NCBI RefSeq assembly: GCF_900143025.1
Contig: NZ_FRCT01000001.1
Location: 124,001-188,000, forward strand
DNA: 64,000 nt
Direction: 5' to 3'
From: Ruminococcus flavefaciens
GTDB lineage: Bacteria; Bacillota; Clostridia; Oscillospirales; Ruminococcaceae
Made by a program: the position numbers and the translations under genes. How positions within the stretch are numbered: the stretch's first letter is position 1; each line of letters begins with the position of its first letter. Below the pieces are notes generated by a model, which was given only the letters and a program-made list of their open reading frames with translations, did no database searches and had not been told where the DNA came from. Below, one piece after another: positions 8,773 through 18,570 of the stretch.

Positions 8773-8937
8773 ATGTATTTCGTTATTACAGAAACAGGGA
8801 CATTGGTATTTGATCCCCATACAATTTCTGACGATAAAGACGCAACTGATACCGAAAAAGAGAAATATAACAACTGCCCGGATTTTAATCAAGTTTGGGC
8901 AGCCTTTTTTATATTCGGCATTTTTACTTTATTATGA
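8773..8937 (+). pseudogene. Possible small gene remnant ending in a hairpin
   Basis: A 54-codon frame starting MYFVITETGTLVFDPHT is acidic and then turns hydrophobic where it runs through the hairpin at 8874-8907. The frame is open upstream of the ATG to about 8700. No ribosome site is seen. The acidic part looks protein-like, so this may be a gene tail cut by a terminator, much like 7007-7444, but no family is recognised. Confidence 0.25.
8874..8910 (+). terminator. Terminator-like hairpin
   Basis: CTGCCC (8874-8879) pairs with GGGCAG (8897-8902), followed by CCTTTTTT. Confidence 0.5.
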
Positions 8938-8986
8938 CCGCTGATAATAGCAATTGTGTTAGAATATACAAACTTTATAATTCCCA

Positions 8987-9015
8987 TTGATACTGCTGTT
9001 TGTGAATGATATAAT
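8987..9015 (+). promoter_or_regulatory. Enolase promoter
   Basis: TTGATA (8987-8992), 17 bases, TATAAT (9010-9015). Confidence 0.75.
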
Positions 9016-9020
9016 ATTAT

Positions 9021-9038
9021 AGTTAGTTTGCTCTAACT
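9021..9038 (+). promoter_or_regulatory. Palindrome at the enolase transcription start
   Basis: AGTTAG and CTAACT form a perfect inverted repeat around TTTGCT, placed exactly where transcription from the promoter should start. It could be an operator or a 5' end hairpin. Confidence 0.45.
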
Positions 9039-9053
9039 GAATAAATCATTATA

Positions 9054-10418
<1,365 letters not shown>

Positions 10419-10482
10419 CTTTAGTATACCACAGGATTTGGAAATAATCATATAAAAAAGTATGCGCACACTCGTTTGTTAC

Positions 10483-10511
10483 TTGAAAAGGACATATTTT
10501 TCTGATAATAT
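10483..10511 (+). promoter_or_regulatory. Promoter of the WYL regulator pair
   Basis: TTGAAA (10483-10488), 17 bases, TAATAT (10506-10511), then AAAGGAG before the ATG at 10540. Confidence 0.5.
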
Positions 10512-10539
10512 ATAAATAAAGAAAGGAGTGTGTATCAAA

Positions 10540-11240
10540 TGGCTGGATTTTCGGAGCTTATAAAGAATTTCGATAAAACAAGAGAATATGTTCGGGATTT
10601 CTTCGTTTACGGCTGCAAGGTCAGAAGTGATTTTGACAAAAAGAGTGTCCGTACCTATGATGACGAGAAGCGTCGTGTTGAAAGCTGGATGCAGGACTAT
10701 ATGCGCTATGACGATTCTGTCAAAGGTCGTCATGTTTCTATTTCTGTTGACAGCGGACATATTTCCGAAAATCCGCTGTATAACGCATATTGCTCCAAAA
10801 GCTTTACCGATAACGATATAAAGCTGCATTTCTTTCTTATAGATATATTGCAGGATGGGAAAAGCCGTACCCTCAGAGAGCTGACCGATACTCTTAATAA
10901 CGAATACGAGCAGCTGTTTGATGATCAGACAGTCCGTAACAAGCTAAAGGAATATACCGATGAGGGTATAGTTATAGCTGAAAAGCAGGGCAAGACCATG
11001 TATTATTCATTTACTGAGTCCCGAGCAGATGAATATATAAAAAGGTACAAGGGACTTGATGATGCTTTGAAGTTCTTTTCGGAAGCTCCTGATTTCGGAG
11101 TTATTGGCAACAGTATAATGAAAGCAGTCGGTATCAGGAATGACCTGTTCCATATAAAGCATAATTATTTGATACACTCTCTTGAGGACATACTCATACC
11201 CGATATACTTGTGGCTATTGACGATGAACATATTCAGTGA
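10540..11240 (+). CDS. HTH/WYL-type regulator, first of a pair
   Basis: The protein has 233 residues and no signal peptide or membrane segment. Residues about 90-155 read as a winged helix (IDILQDGKSRTLRELTDTLN, then DDQTVRNKLKEYTDEGIVI with a wing KQGKTMYYSF). The C-terminal part is alpha-helical and resembles the start of a WYL-type ligand-binding region. WYL proteins are usually transcription factors responding to nucleotides or DNA damage. The start has AAAGGAGTG. It overlaps the next gene by 17 bases, implying coupled translation of two related subunits. The WYL assignment is stronger for the neighbour than for this protein. Confidence 0.6.
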
Positions 11241-12006
11241 GATATATGGTACATATTTCCGTATAGCTGCGAGGCTTCTTGAAAATGAGGTCACTGACGA
11301 AAAGACTGTCCACGAGACCGTACTGCGTGAGGGCTTCCGTGATTCTGTGCTGTTCATGCCGCAGAAGCTCATACCCAGCGGAGAGGACTGGGGACTTTTT
11401 AGGTGGGGCAACAATAATATGCTCAGGCGAATAACAAAAAAAGTACCTGTAAAGGTGCTGACAAAGTTGCAAAAAATGTGGCTGAAAGCAAAACTCTCCG
11501 ACCCGAGGATAAGGCTTTTTCTTGAGGACGATGTTATAGAGAACTTAAAGGAGGAGCTTGCCGATGTAAAGCCGCTGTACCGCCATGAGCATTTCAGGCT
11601 CACGGACAGACATGCAGACCACGACGACTATTCCGACGAGAAATATATTGCTAATTTCCGTGCGGCTCTTGACGCTGTAAAGAAGCGCAAGATAGTTGAT
11701 ATATCTTTCATGTCGGGACACGGAAAGCGTGTGAGCGGCAGATTCGTTCTTCTGAAAATAGAGTTTTCGCCCAAGAACGGAAAGTTCCGTGCTTACTGCT
11801 ACAGGCTCAGTAATGATAAGATAAAGAACAGCGGCCTTATAAATATCGGAAGGATAGATACGATAACCGATACGGAGCGTATATTCCGTACTCCTGTATC
11901 TATGGACGATTATTTCAGCAGCCGCAAGTGCAGTGCTCCTGCGGTCATAAGAGTGACTAACGAAAGGAACGGCGTTGAGCGCTTTATGTTGGAATTTGCT
12001 CCTTAG
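11224..12006 (+). CDS. WYL-domain protein, second of a pair
   Basis: The 260-residue protein starts at ATG 11224 inside the end of the preceding gene. The C-terminal half has the WYL core: KKRKIVDISFMSGHGKRVSGRF, then FSPKNGKFRAYCYRL and a DTITDTERIF tail with a final FMLEFAP segment. The N-terminal 100 residues are helical and lysine-rich. The pair probably forms one heteromeric regulator; the split of HTH and WYL parts over two overlapping genes is uncommon. No operator could be assigned. Its closest downstream gene has its own promoter at 12023. Confidence 0.7.
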   Translation: MNIFSEIYGTYFRIAARLLENEVTDEKTVHETVLREGFRDSVLFMPQKLIPSGEDWGLFRWGNNNMLRRITKKVPVKVLTKLQKMWLKAKLSDPRIRLFLEDDVIENLKEELADVKPLYRHEHFRLTDRHADHDDYSDEKYIANFRAALDAVKKRKIVDISFMSGHGKRVSGRFVLLKIEFSPKNGKFRAYCYRLSNDKIKNSGLINIGRIDTITDTERIFRTPVSMDDYFSSRKCSAPAVIRVTNERNGVERFMLEFAP

Positions 12007-12022
12007 AAAAGCAATAAATGAT

Positions 12023-12051
12023 TTGACATTTGTCATAATATGGTTTAAAAT
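12023..12051 (+). promoter_or_regulatory. Promoter with embedded palindrome
   Basis: TTGACA (12023-12028), 17 bases, TAAAAT (12046-12051). The -35 box is part of TGACATTTGTCA, an inverted repeat with TGACA/TGTCA arms that could be an operator. Confidence 0.65.
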
Positions 12052-12100
12052 AAAAATATAGCTAAAAAGCTATAATTTTTTAGTAAAGGAAGTAAAACAA

Positions 12101-12412
12101 ATGAAAAACACAATCAAAAAAATCACAGCAATCGCAATGGCATTTACTCTGCTTGGAACTGGTACAGCTATTTCAAAGTCAGTAAACCCACAGTCATCAA
12201 GCACACTTGTTGCAAATGCTGCTGATTATTGCCCGTCACATAATGGTACATATACGTACGATAGCTATGATTACGTCGGTATAGTGGAGCGAAATGGAAA
12301 GCATTATATTGAATATAATAGGTTTAAAGCTACAAAGTGCGCGGTATGTGGCAAATTACTCAAAAGGGTATATGTTGGCAAAGCGTATTCACAAGAGTTA
12401 GTTAGATGGTAA
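12101..12412 (+). CDS. Small secreted Cys-containing protein, unknown
   Basis: The 103-residue protein has a signal peptide ending near ANAAD, leaving about 62 mature residues. These hold CPSH and, 45 residues on, CAVCGK, which together look like a small zinc-binding site. The rest is rich in tyrosine. AAAGGAAG precedes the ATG, the promoter is at 12023-12051 and a terminator follows at once, so it is a single-gene unit. I do not recognise the family. Confidence 0.7.
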   Translation: MKNTIKKITAIAMAFTLLGTGTAISKSVNPQSSSTLVANAADYCPSHNGTYTYDSYDYVGIVERNGKHYIEYNRFKATKCAVCGKLLKRVYVGKAYSQELVRW

Positions 12413-12414
12413 TG

Positions 12415-12445
12415 AAAAAAAGCTCTCCTGTTGGAGAGCTTTTAA
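12415..12445 (+). terminator. Terminator of the small secreted protein gene
   Basis: AAAGCTCTCC/GGAGAGCTTT stem with TGTT loop, then TTAATTTTG. Confidence 0.8.
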
Positions 12446-12518
12446 TTTTGCTATGAAAACTATCGGCTTAGTCTTAATGACATTAGCCGCACGGTGACCC
12501 TTTATGATTGATCAGCTA

Positions 12519-12599
12519 TTACCTGTACTTCAGTTCAGGGTGTTTAGCGTAGTATTCGTTTTTGTCAATATACATCTGTTCATCAGCCGATCTCATTGC
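12519..12599 (-). pseudogene. Remnant: C-terminus of a GGDEF-type protein
   Basis: On the minus strand these 27 codons read AMRSADEQMYIDKNEYYAKH followed by PELKYR and a TAA. This is the usual last helix of GGDEF (diguanylate cyclase) domains, where A-D-xx-MY-xx-K is conserved. The frame is cut off at about 12600, exactly where a rightward WYL-protein tail begins, so two unrelated gene ends have been joined. Confidence 0.6.
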
Positions 12600-12796
12600 C
12601 ATATGAGAAGCATACTGTGCGAGATCTTGAAACTGGACAGTATACCGTTGAGCTCTGGTACGATGAACAGGATGAAACAGAGTTGCTTATAATGCTGCTA
12701 AGCTTCGGACCTGTTATAGAGATACTCGGTCCTGACAATCTGCGCTCACAGGCTAAGGAACGTCTTGAAAAGCAGTATAGGCTTCTTTATGAATAA
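12596..12796 (+). pseudogene. Remnant: C-terminal end of a WYL regulator
   Basis: The 66-residue frame reads like the C-terminal domain of HTH-WYL transcription factors: YTVELWYDEQDETELLI, then LLSFGPVIEILGPDNLRSQA. The N-terminal HTH and WYL core are missing and no ribosome site is present. It is not a piece of the 10540-12006 pair, which keeps its own tails. Confidence 0.65.
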
Positions 12797-12819
12797 TCCC
12801 CGAGCCGAAGCTCGGGGAT
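12796..12819 (+). terminator. Terminator of the WYL remnant
   Basis: ATCCCCGAGC/GCTCGGGGAT stem with CGAA loop, then CTTTCATTT. Confidence 0.7.
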
Positions 12820-12889
12820 CTTTCATTTAGGGGGGGGAGTCGGTTACGTTTATAATATGATTAGTCGTTTGTCATGATAGAAGTATCAT

Positions 12890-15800
12890 TCAGGTAACGG
12901 AAACAAGATTGATTTTGATATCTGAGAAGGTAAAGTATGATACTTGGGGACACCAATGGTTAATGTGACTTGTTATAGGACCAAAATCATCACCTTCAAG
13001 TTTATTGATGCATAAATTGTTAATGATTATTTTATCATTGTCCCATACAGTAATATATTCTTTATTCGATTTATCAATTCGTATAGTAAAGTTATGTTCA
13101 TCCAAAACATCACCAATATTATAATTCGTTTGGCCTAACTTTGTATATTGAGGATTGAAATTATTTCTGTTGTGTTCTTCCATATTACTAATATAAGTTG
13201 AATCCAATCCAATCACATTTTTATAATTACCATCACTCATTTTAGAAATATCAACATTATTAAGGAAACACAGCTTTAATCCTTCTTTTGTGACCAACAG
13301 ACAATGTGCCGTGATTTTACCTGTCTTTGAGCCTATCTTTTTTCCATTTTCATCTATTACATCTTCATTTGAAAGGCTTACATCGAACAGGAAACCGCCG
13401 CCTTCCATGGTATGCCAGTCAGCTTTGTCTCTTTTCAAAGAAAATGATATATTCTTTTGTTTGGAATGAATAATTGAGCTTTCATTTTCGTTCTCATTTG
13501 TTACTAAAAAGTCTTTAATCGGATCTTCTGTATAACCAATCATTTTTATTTCCGAATCAGAAATATTAATGTGTTTTGCCAATGTTGCTCCTATTTTTTG
13601 ATCATAATTATAATGATCATAATGTACCCAATCGAAATTTGTCGATCCTGTTCCAAAATATATCGTTTTGTAAGTGGTTTTATATGAAATTATAGTTACT
13701 TTCGTATATATAACCTGACCATCGGGAGATTTCACTCTTACATCGTAAGTTCCGGCATCTAAATCGTCAAATAAGGCAATTCCAGCTTCATTGGTATTTA
13801 ACTGTTTTATAATATTATCACTTTTTACAATACTTACAAGGCCGTTTTTCAGTGGCTGATTATGGTCGAGAACCTGTATCTGTACTGAGCCTTTCTGTTC
13901 TATAATATTTACTTCATCAAAAGCATGACCAATATTGTTTATTATGGTTTCAGAATATTTAAGGTTTCTAGCTGTTTGAATAATTATTCCTCTGATGCCT
14001 TTAAAATCTGTATGATCCTTTATTTTACCTAACGAATAATAAAACAGTTTCCATACAGTTTCCATATCAATTCCATATTTAGTATTCATCAAATATGCTG
14101 CATGAGATATAACAGTTGAGTTTTTATGTTCTTCAGAAAAACTTGGATCAAAATAGCTGTCATTCATAGCACATGGATTACCTGTTTTATTTGGTTCTGC
14201 GATATTCCTGTTAGGCCTTCTCCTTTCAATCCATTTGCCCTCTACGCATGAGCCAAAGATGTCGGCATATGCTTCATTAATAGTTTTGTTTATATTTGAT
14301 GTCGTAGCATAATTAAAATCTTTGATTCCACATTTATGTTTGAATACTGCATGACCAAATTCATGACCTACCAAAGCTAAACTATAACCTGCAGTTTTCT
14401 TGTCATCATATCCATTAGCTCGTATGGTAAATGTAATATATTCATAACAATATTCTTCATCGAAACTTGCAAAATAATCATTATAGGTGAATGTACCGTT
14501 TGCAACGATATCATCTATTTCACTGGCAGATAAAGTTGATAATTCGCTAGTATCTACTTGATTGCGCGTATCCTTATCATTTATAAAAACAGGAACTGGT
14601 TTTCCACATCCATCTATTCCTGAATAATAGTGACTATTATACCACTCATATGCTGAAACTGCATTTTCGTATGTTGCCTTTGCATCTGCGTATGTTAACT
14701 TTGCATCAGGATCATTAGGATTAACAGGATCAGGAGTACTGTCAGAAAAATAAGAATATGAATCAAAGCCTGTTTCTTTAATAATATCAGGAATATCGGT
14801 TCCTTTAACTTCTGAATCGTTCCAATCATATAAGGCGACTTTATCATGGTAATTCATATAATGCATACCATTTTCTTTATTATATTCCACATCAGCACCA
14901 TATGAAGCAGAGGCGCGATTGTTCATTTTTATTCGACTTATAATTTCTCCTGAATGTGCATTGATCCAGATTGCTTCATTATCACTGGTTATCACATTAT
15001 AGGCAAGAACAGTATCAGTATCAGGTTTAATGTACAAATTACATGACGTTATTTCTGCCTTGGATTCAGAGTCCTTATTTATTATATTTGAGATATCTTT
15101 TTCAGAAATAGTAGGGACAGTATTGATTTTATCGAGTATTTCGTTACTTATATAATATGATGTTATTGAAGATACCTTTCCTTCTAAATCACAAGTTACT
15201 GTTATATCTCTTCCGTATACTTCAATTCCTTTATATTCTATATCGAATGAATACGAACTGAAATATTTATTGGTATCTAATTTTGAAAACTTTAATTCAT
15301 TTTGGGGATCCTTAATACCAAGAAGCGATCTTACATTGCATATGGCACGGAAGGCATCCTGAGCGCATTTGATCTGTCTGTCAGTAAATACACCGTTTAT
15401 GGTTTCAACATTGTCATCTTCATTATAGAAAATATCCAGTGGCTGCTCTTCAGTAAGGTTTAATATCTCAAGATCATATTCTCTGTTATCGTCTAATTCA
15501 GAAACGTTTATAGTCTCTAATGATAAGTTGTCAAGCTTTAAGGGATCCATGCCGTTTAAGACTTCATATCCGTCAGGAAAGCCATCCTCATCGGTATCTC
15601 CAACAAATGGATTGGTAGAATAATTGTATTCATTGGCGTTTGTAAGTCCGTCTCCATCAATATCGTCTTCGCCATCTGAAATACCGCTTTCTCTGGAAGC
15701 TACAGTCAGAGGATCGGTTTTGACAGTCAAAACTTCATATCCGTCAATAAGTCCGTCCTTATCTGTATCTTGATCAAGTCGGTTTGTATTAAGTCTTATT

Positions 15801-16810
15801 TCTTTCAGATCAGTTATTCCATCATTATCACTGTCAATATCTTCAAATGAAAGCATTCCGCTTTTTTCGCGCTTAACAATTACATCATTTGAAAGTGATT
15901 GATCTTTTGTATTGATTGCTTTTATATAAAATATATATTCGTCTTTAATATCTGATGTGTTTATGTTATATACATATTCCGTTTTATCAGATACTTCTGC
16001 AATCGCCTTTTTAGAAGCATTCTTTTCATATACTTTATAGCTTATGGCATTTTCCTGCTTCAGCCATTGTAAGGTTATTGTATTATCTTTTTGGCTGTAA
16101 TCTGCCCATGCGTATAATTGATTTGAAACGCTTACTTCATATGCATCAGGGTCAAAGTCAACAGAAAACTCTATTTTATAGTCTGAATTACCTATTTTTA
16201 AGGTTTTATCAACATTTGCTTTAACGCGGTCATATTCGGCTGCCAGTGTGTTAGTAGGAATAAAAGCCGAAATACACGTTGCACATGTCAAAAAGCAGAA
16301 AAACATTAATGTTTTTTTACCTTTTTTACGTGTAATAAATGCTATTGCAGATGCTATTAAGATTATAGACGTGGGAATAGCGATATTGACATAATCGCCT
16401 GTTTTGGCACTGTCAGTCTTTTGAACAGTAGTTGTTGTAGTGGTTGCAGCATTTGAAGTTGTGGTAGAATTTGCTGTGTTATTCATCATAATAATAGCTG
16501 ATCCATCAATTGTTTCTCCAGCGTTGACCGTGATTTCTTTTCCTGATAAATCGCCGCTTGTGAGAGAAAGTTTTTCCGGGAGTGTAAGCTTCCAATTCAA
16601 TGAATTCAAATTGGTTTCGCTATTGTTTTTGATTGAATAATTGATAGTTGCTTTTTCATTTGAATTGTATTCGTCCTTATCGGATGAAATCATTATTTCG
16701 ATTCCTGAAACCTCATTTGTTTCTGCTGCTCTAACGTTTAATGTTGCAGAGTTGCTTGTTACGAAAAAGCACATGATCGTTAAAAATAAAATACGTATTA
16801 GTTTTTTCAT
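12890..16810 (-). CDS. Large secreted M4-type (thermolysin-like) metalloprotease
   Basis: From the ATG at 16810 (AAAGGAG six bases upstream) the protein has 1306 residues; an ATG six codons earlier overlaps that ribosome site. Order: signal peptide (1-28); a beta domain (about 35-110) and Thr-rich linker; a sorting-signal-like KTGD (136-139), hydrophobic helix and RKKGKK; a second hydrophobic helix (168-187); an Fn3-like domain (about 230-310); calcium repeats of thrombospondin-3 type such as DSDNDGITDLKE and DTDKDGLIDGYE (324-418); FTP/PepSY propeptide (about 470-630); the catalytic domain with HEFGH (816-820) and NEAYAD (Glu846); a CNA-B-like domain; and a C-terminal lectin-like domain. Zinc ligands are intact. 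It should digest proteins at the cell surface. It is single, with a 220-nt leader carrying a TTCCCC/GGGGAA hairpin. Confidence 0.88.
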   Translation of the reverse strand: MKKLIRILFLTIMCFFVTSNSATLNVRAAETNEVSGIEIMISSDKDEYNSNEKATINYSIKNNSETNLNSLNWKLTLPEKLSLTSGDLSGKEITVNAGETIDGSAIIMMNNTANSTTTSNAATTTTTTVQKTDSAKTGDYVNIAIPTSIILIASAIAFITRKKGKKTLMFFCFLTCATCISAFIPTNTLAAEYDRVKANVDKTLKIGNSDYKIEFSVDFDPDAYEVSVSNQLYAWADYSQKDNTITLQWLKQENAISYKVYEKNASKKAIAEVSDKTEYVYNINTSDIKDEYIFYIKAINTKDQSLSNDVIVKREKSGMLSFEDIDSDNDGITDLKEIRLNTNRLDQDTDKDGLIDGYEVLTVKTDPLTVASRESGISDGEDDIDGDGLTNANEYNYSTNPFVGDTDEDGFPDGYEVLNGMDPLKLDNLSLETINVSELDDNREYDLEILNLTEEQPLDIFYNEDDNVETINGVFTDRQIKCAQDAFRAICNVRSLLGIKDPQNELKFSKLDTNKYFSSYSFDIEYKGIEVYGRDITVTCDLEGKVSSITSYYISNEILDKINTVPTISEKDISNIINKDSESKAEITSCNLYIKPDTDTVLAYNVITSDNEAIWINAHSGEIISRIKMNNRASASYGADVEYNKENGMHYMNYHDKVALYDWNDSEVKGTDIPDIIKETGFDSYSYFSDSTPDPVNPNDPDAKLTYADAKATYENAVSAYEWYNSHYYSGIDGCGKPVPVFINDKDTRNQVDTSELSTLSASEIDDIVANGTFTYNDYFASFDEEYCYEYITFTIRANGYDDKKTAGYSLALVGHEFGHAVFKHKCGIKDFNYATTSNINKTINEAYADIFGSCVEGKWIERRRPNRNIAEPNKTGNPCAMNDSYFDPSFSEEHKNSTVISHAAYLMNTKYGIDMETVWKLFYYSLGKIKDHTDFKGIRGIIIQTARNLKYSETIINNIGHAFDEVNIIEQKGSVQIQVLDHNQPLKNGLVSIVKSDNIIKQLNTNEAGIALFDDLDAGTYDVRVKSPDGQVIYTKVTIISYKTTYKTIYFGTGSTNFDWVHYDHYNYDQKIGATLAKHINISDSEIKMIGYTEDPIKDFLVTNENENESSIIHSKQKNISFSLKRDKADWHTMEGGGFLFDVSLSNEDVIDENGKKIGSKTGKITAHCLLVTKEGLKLCFLNNVDISKMSDGNYKNVIGLDSTYISNMEEHNRNNFNPQYTKLGQTNYNIGDVLDEHNFTIRIDKSNKEYITVWDNDKIIINNLCINKLEGDDFGPITSHINHWCPQVSYFTFSDIKINLVSVT

Positions 16811-17042
16811 ACATTTCTCCTTTTTCATATGATTTAGTTTTTAGAGCTTTGCTGATTTCCACCATGGATTGAATTCGATTTGTTTATCATATCATCTCCC
16901 TTTGTAAAATATTAGAAGAAAGCAAACTATAATCAACAAATTGATCAATGTCTGCTCAAATACTTTATTCTTCTAAGGATTTCATTCCCCTAACTAAATT
17001 CGGGGGAAAGATCGTCTGACGTTGGTTATTGAGAACACATTA

Positions 17043-17071
17043 ATTATAACCTAAAGAGTACAATAATACAA
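17043..17071 (-). promoter_or_regulatory. Probable promoter of the metalloprotease gene
   Basis: On the minus strand TTGTAT (17066-17071), 17 bases, TATAAT (17043-17048). Confidence 0.5.
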
Positions 17072-17181
17072 GTCAAAAGCAAAGTAATTCGTTTCTAATC
17101 AATAAGATAGCAAAAAATGAACAATTCGCAAATAATGTTGGTGAGAGATTATAAAATATATGGTAAACTCTGATCAGATGA

Positions 17182-17310
17182 TATGATCAGAATTTTATAC
17201 TTCATTTTATCAATCACAAGGAATATTCATTCTCCGATGAAAGACAGACCGTTTTGAATGGATTAATACAGCATAGGATACGCAAATTGCTCGATTTATA
17301 TAATGAATAA
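17182..17310 (+). pseudogene. Possible gene tail before a terminator
   Basis: A 42-codon open stretch ending FSDERQTVLNGLIQHRIRKL plus LDLYNE and a TAA is followed directly by a strong terminator. It has no start codon with a ribosome site. It reads like the end of a real protein but the family is not recognised. Confidence 0.25.
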
Positions 17311-17313
17311 CGT

Positions 17314-17346
17314 AAAATCGGGGACAAGCCCCGATTTGCTTTTATA
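17314..17346 (+). terminator. Terminator
   Basis: AAATCGGGG/CCCCGATTT stem with ACAAG loop, then GCTTTTAT. Confidence 0.75.
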
Positions 17347-17347
17347 C

Positions 17348-17376
17348 TTGCATTTTTAGTGTATTTATGATATACT
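17348..17376 (+). promoter_or_regulatory. Promoter ahead of the toxin-tail/immunity pair
   Basis: TTGCAT (17348-17353), 17 bases, TATACT (17371-17376), immediately before the toxin remnant; it would now drive the immunity-like gene. Confidence 0.5.
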
Positions 17377-17380
17377 TTAA

Positions 17381-17524
17381 CTAGATTTCACCATAGATGC
17401 AAGAGGGACAAGTATTACAAAAGCACAAGCAGATATTATTATTGAAAGGGCACTTGGAGTTTATAAAGGACAATTACCAGGTAATGTTGAAATATGGACT
17501 CAAGGTGGAGTATATATGTGGTAA
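17381..17524 (+). pseudogene. C-terminal tail of a polymorphic-toxin domain
   Basis: A 47-codon frame reads LDFTIDARGTSITKAQADII and ends LPGNVEIWTQGGVYMW before the TAA. The D-A-R-G, T-K-x-Q-A-D and final G-G pattern looks like the end of secreted toxin C-terminal domains of the polymorphic (CDI/WapA-like) type. A stop precedes it, and there is no room for a start, so it is a dead toxin end. The next gene starts one base after its stop, the usual immunity position. Family naming is by pattern memory only. Confidence 0.45.
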
Positions 17525-17525
17525 A

Positions 17526-17774
17526 ATGGCAAAAATAATATGTAAATGCGGATTTCTTTTGAGCAATAGTGAAGCTCCAAACGATATACAATTACGGGTA
17601 TATACTGACAAGGAATGGGATGATATCATTAATTACGAAGAAATCAATCCTTGGATGATTCCGTTACCAAAATATGATGTTTGGCGTTGCCCAAAGTGTA
17701 AAAGAATTTTTGTATTCGAAGACAACAATGATGTTCCAATTATGATTTATAATCTGGATAAAAACAATACTTGA
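17526..17774 (+). CDS. Small zinc-ribbon protein, candidate orphan immunity protein
   Basis: The 82-residue protein starts MAKIICKCGFLLSNSEAP and has CKC near the start and WRCPKCKRIF at about residues 55-65, which together make a zinc ribbon. The middle is acidic (YTDKEWDDIINYEE). It begins two bases after the stop of a toxin-like tail. A GGTGGAG site lies inside the toxin end, at a longer than usual distance. Many bacterial immunity proteins that sit behind toxin tips have this size and CxC...CxxC layout. A longer frame from 17397 overlaps the toxin tail in another frame and is rejected. Function as immunity is inferred. Confidence 0.6.
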   Translation: MAKIICKCGFLLSNSEAPNDIQLRVYTDKEWDDIINYEEINPWMIPLPKYDVWRCPKCKRIFVFEDNNDVPIMIYNLDKNNT

Positions 17775-17839
17775 GTTCATTTCTATTCATATTCTGTTAT
17801 GCTGTTAAGCCAATATAGTACAAATAATAAGCCTCCGTT

Positions 17840-18261
17840 TGATATAATCCCCATAGAGTAGACACACGAAAAAACAAAAAGTGAGAAAACTCTAAGGGGG
17901 TTATTTTATGTTCAAAGAGAAATTAACAGATGAAGAACGTATTGCAGCTGTACAGGATGTTCTAAATGGAAATGGAGGCTGTAAGCAAATTGCTCCAAAA
18001 TATGGAATAAATCATGAAACTTTAAGATCATATGTAAGGCTTGCACAAACTGAAGGAATAGATGCGGTTAAGGTTCAAAAATCAAAAAGAAGATATTCAG
18101 TTGAAACTAAACTTAAAGCCGTGAATGACTATCTTTCACTGAAATCAAGTCAAAGTGAAATATGTGCTAAATACAAAATTAGATCAAGGAGCCTTTTACA
18201 ACGATGGATTTCATGCTATAATACTGATATATATTTATTATTAAGAGTTTGTAACAGTTAG
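17840..18261 (+). mobile_element. Left end of an IS3-like element with truncated orfA
   Basis: The left end begins TGATATAATCCCCATAGAG and is shared, with the next 70 bases, with the copy at 25364. It contains a -10-like TATAAT, AGGGGG ribosome site and the start of orfA at 17908. The right part (orfB and right inverted repeat) is missing; sequence after about 18220 no longer looks like transposase. Confidence 0.7.
17908..18261 (+). pseudogene. IS3-family transposase orfA, 3' truncated
   Basis: The frame encodes two helix-turn-helix units typical of IS3/IS150 orfA: LTDEERIAAVQDVLNGNGG then QIAPKYGINHETLRSYVRLA, and YSVETKLKAVNDYL then EICAKYKIRSRSLLQRWI. After LLQRWISCYN the conserved tail is lost and the frame ends in unrelated residues, so there is no leucine-zipper region or frameshift window to orfB. 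It cannot support transposition alone. Confidence 0.75.
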
Positions 18262-18349
18262 ACTATTTATATTGAACACATAATAACAGTCAAACATTTC
18301 TGTGAATTTCCATGCCTATTTGGTTCAGTTATAGTTCAGGAGTGAAAAA

Positions 18350-18374
18350 AACAGCCTCCCGAAGGAAGCTGTTT
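18350..18374 (+). terminator. Hairpin terminator
   Basis: AACAGCCTCC and GGAAGCTGTT with CGAA loop, one G-T pair. The surrounding 18262-18570 gap has no gene. Confidence 0.6.
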
Positions 18375-18490
18375 GTTATAATTAAACATTCAAAATGATC
18401 AATGGAGCGTCCGTCCTTATATATCAGCCATAAATTTCAACTGTATAAATGATATAAAAGAGATATGGAATAATCCCAAAAAGTATCTGT

Positions 18491-18519
18491 TTGAGTACTT
18501 TGAATGTCTTTGGTATTAA
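18491..18519 (+). promoter_or_regulatory. Promoter of the ADP-ribosylglycohydrolase gene
   Basis: TTGAGT (18491-18496), 17 bases, TATTAA (18514-18519) with a TGG extended -10. Confidence 0.55.
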
Positions 18520-18570
18520 ACATAAGGTGATAATAGTATAAAATGTGAAAATAAAGAAAGCAGGTGAATT

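Noticed and set aside
10540..12006. WYL protein pair as an accessory of a Cas13d CRISPR system, as known in Ruminococcus
   Set aside because: No Cas13 gene, no cas genes and no repeat-spacer array are visible anywhere in the window.
17397..17525. N-terminal extension of the zinc-ribbon protein
   Set aside because: It overlaps the toxin tail in another frame; the ATG at 17526 gives the family-like start MAKIICKCG.
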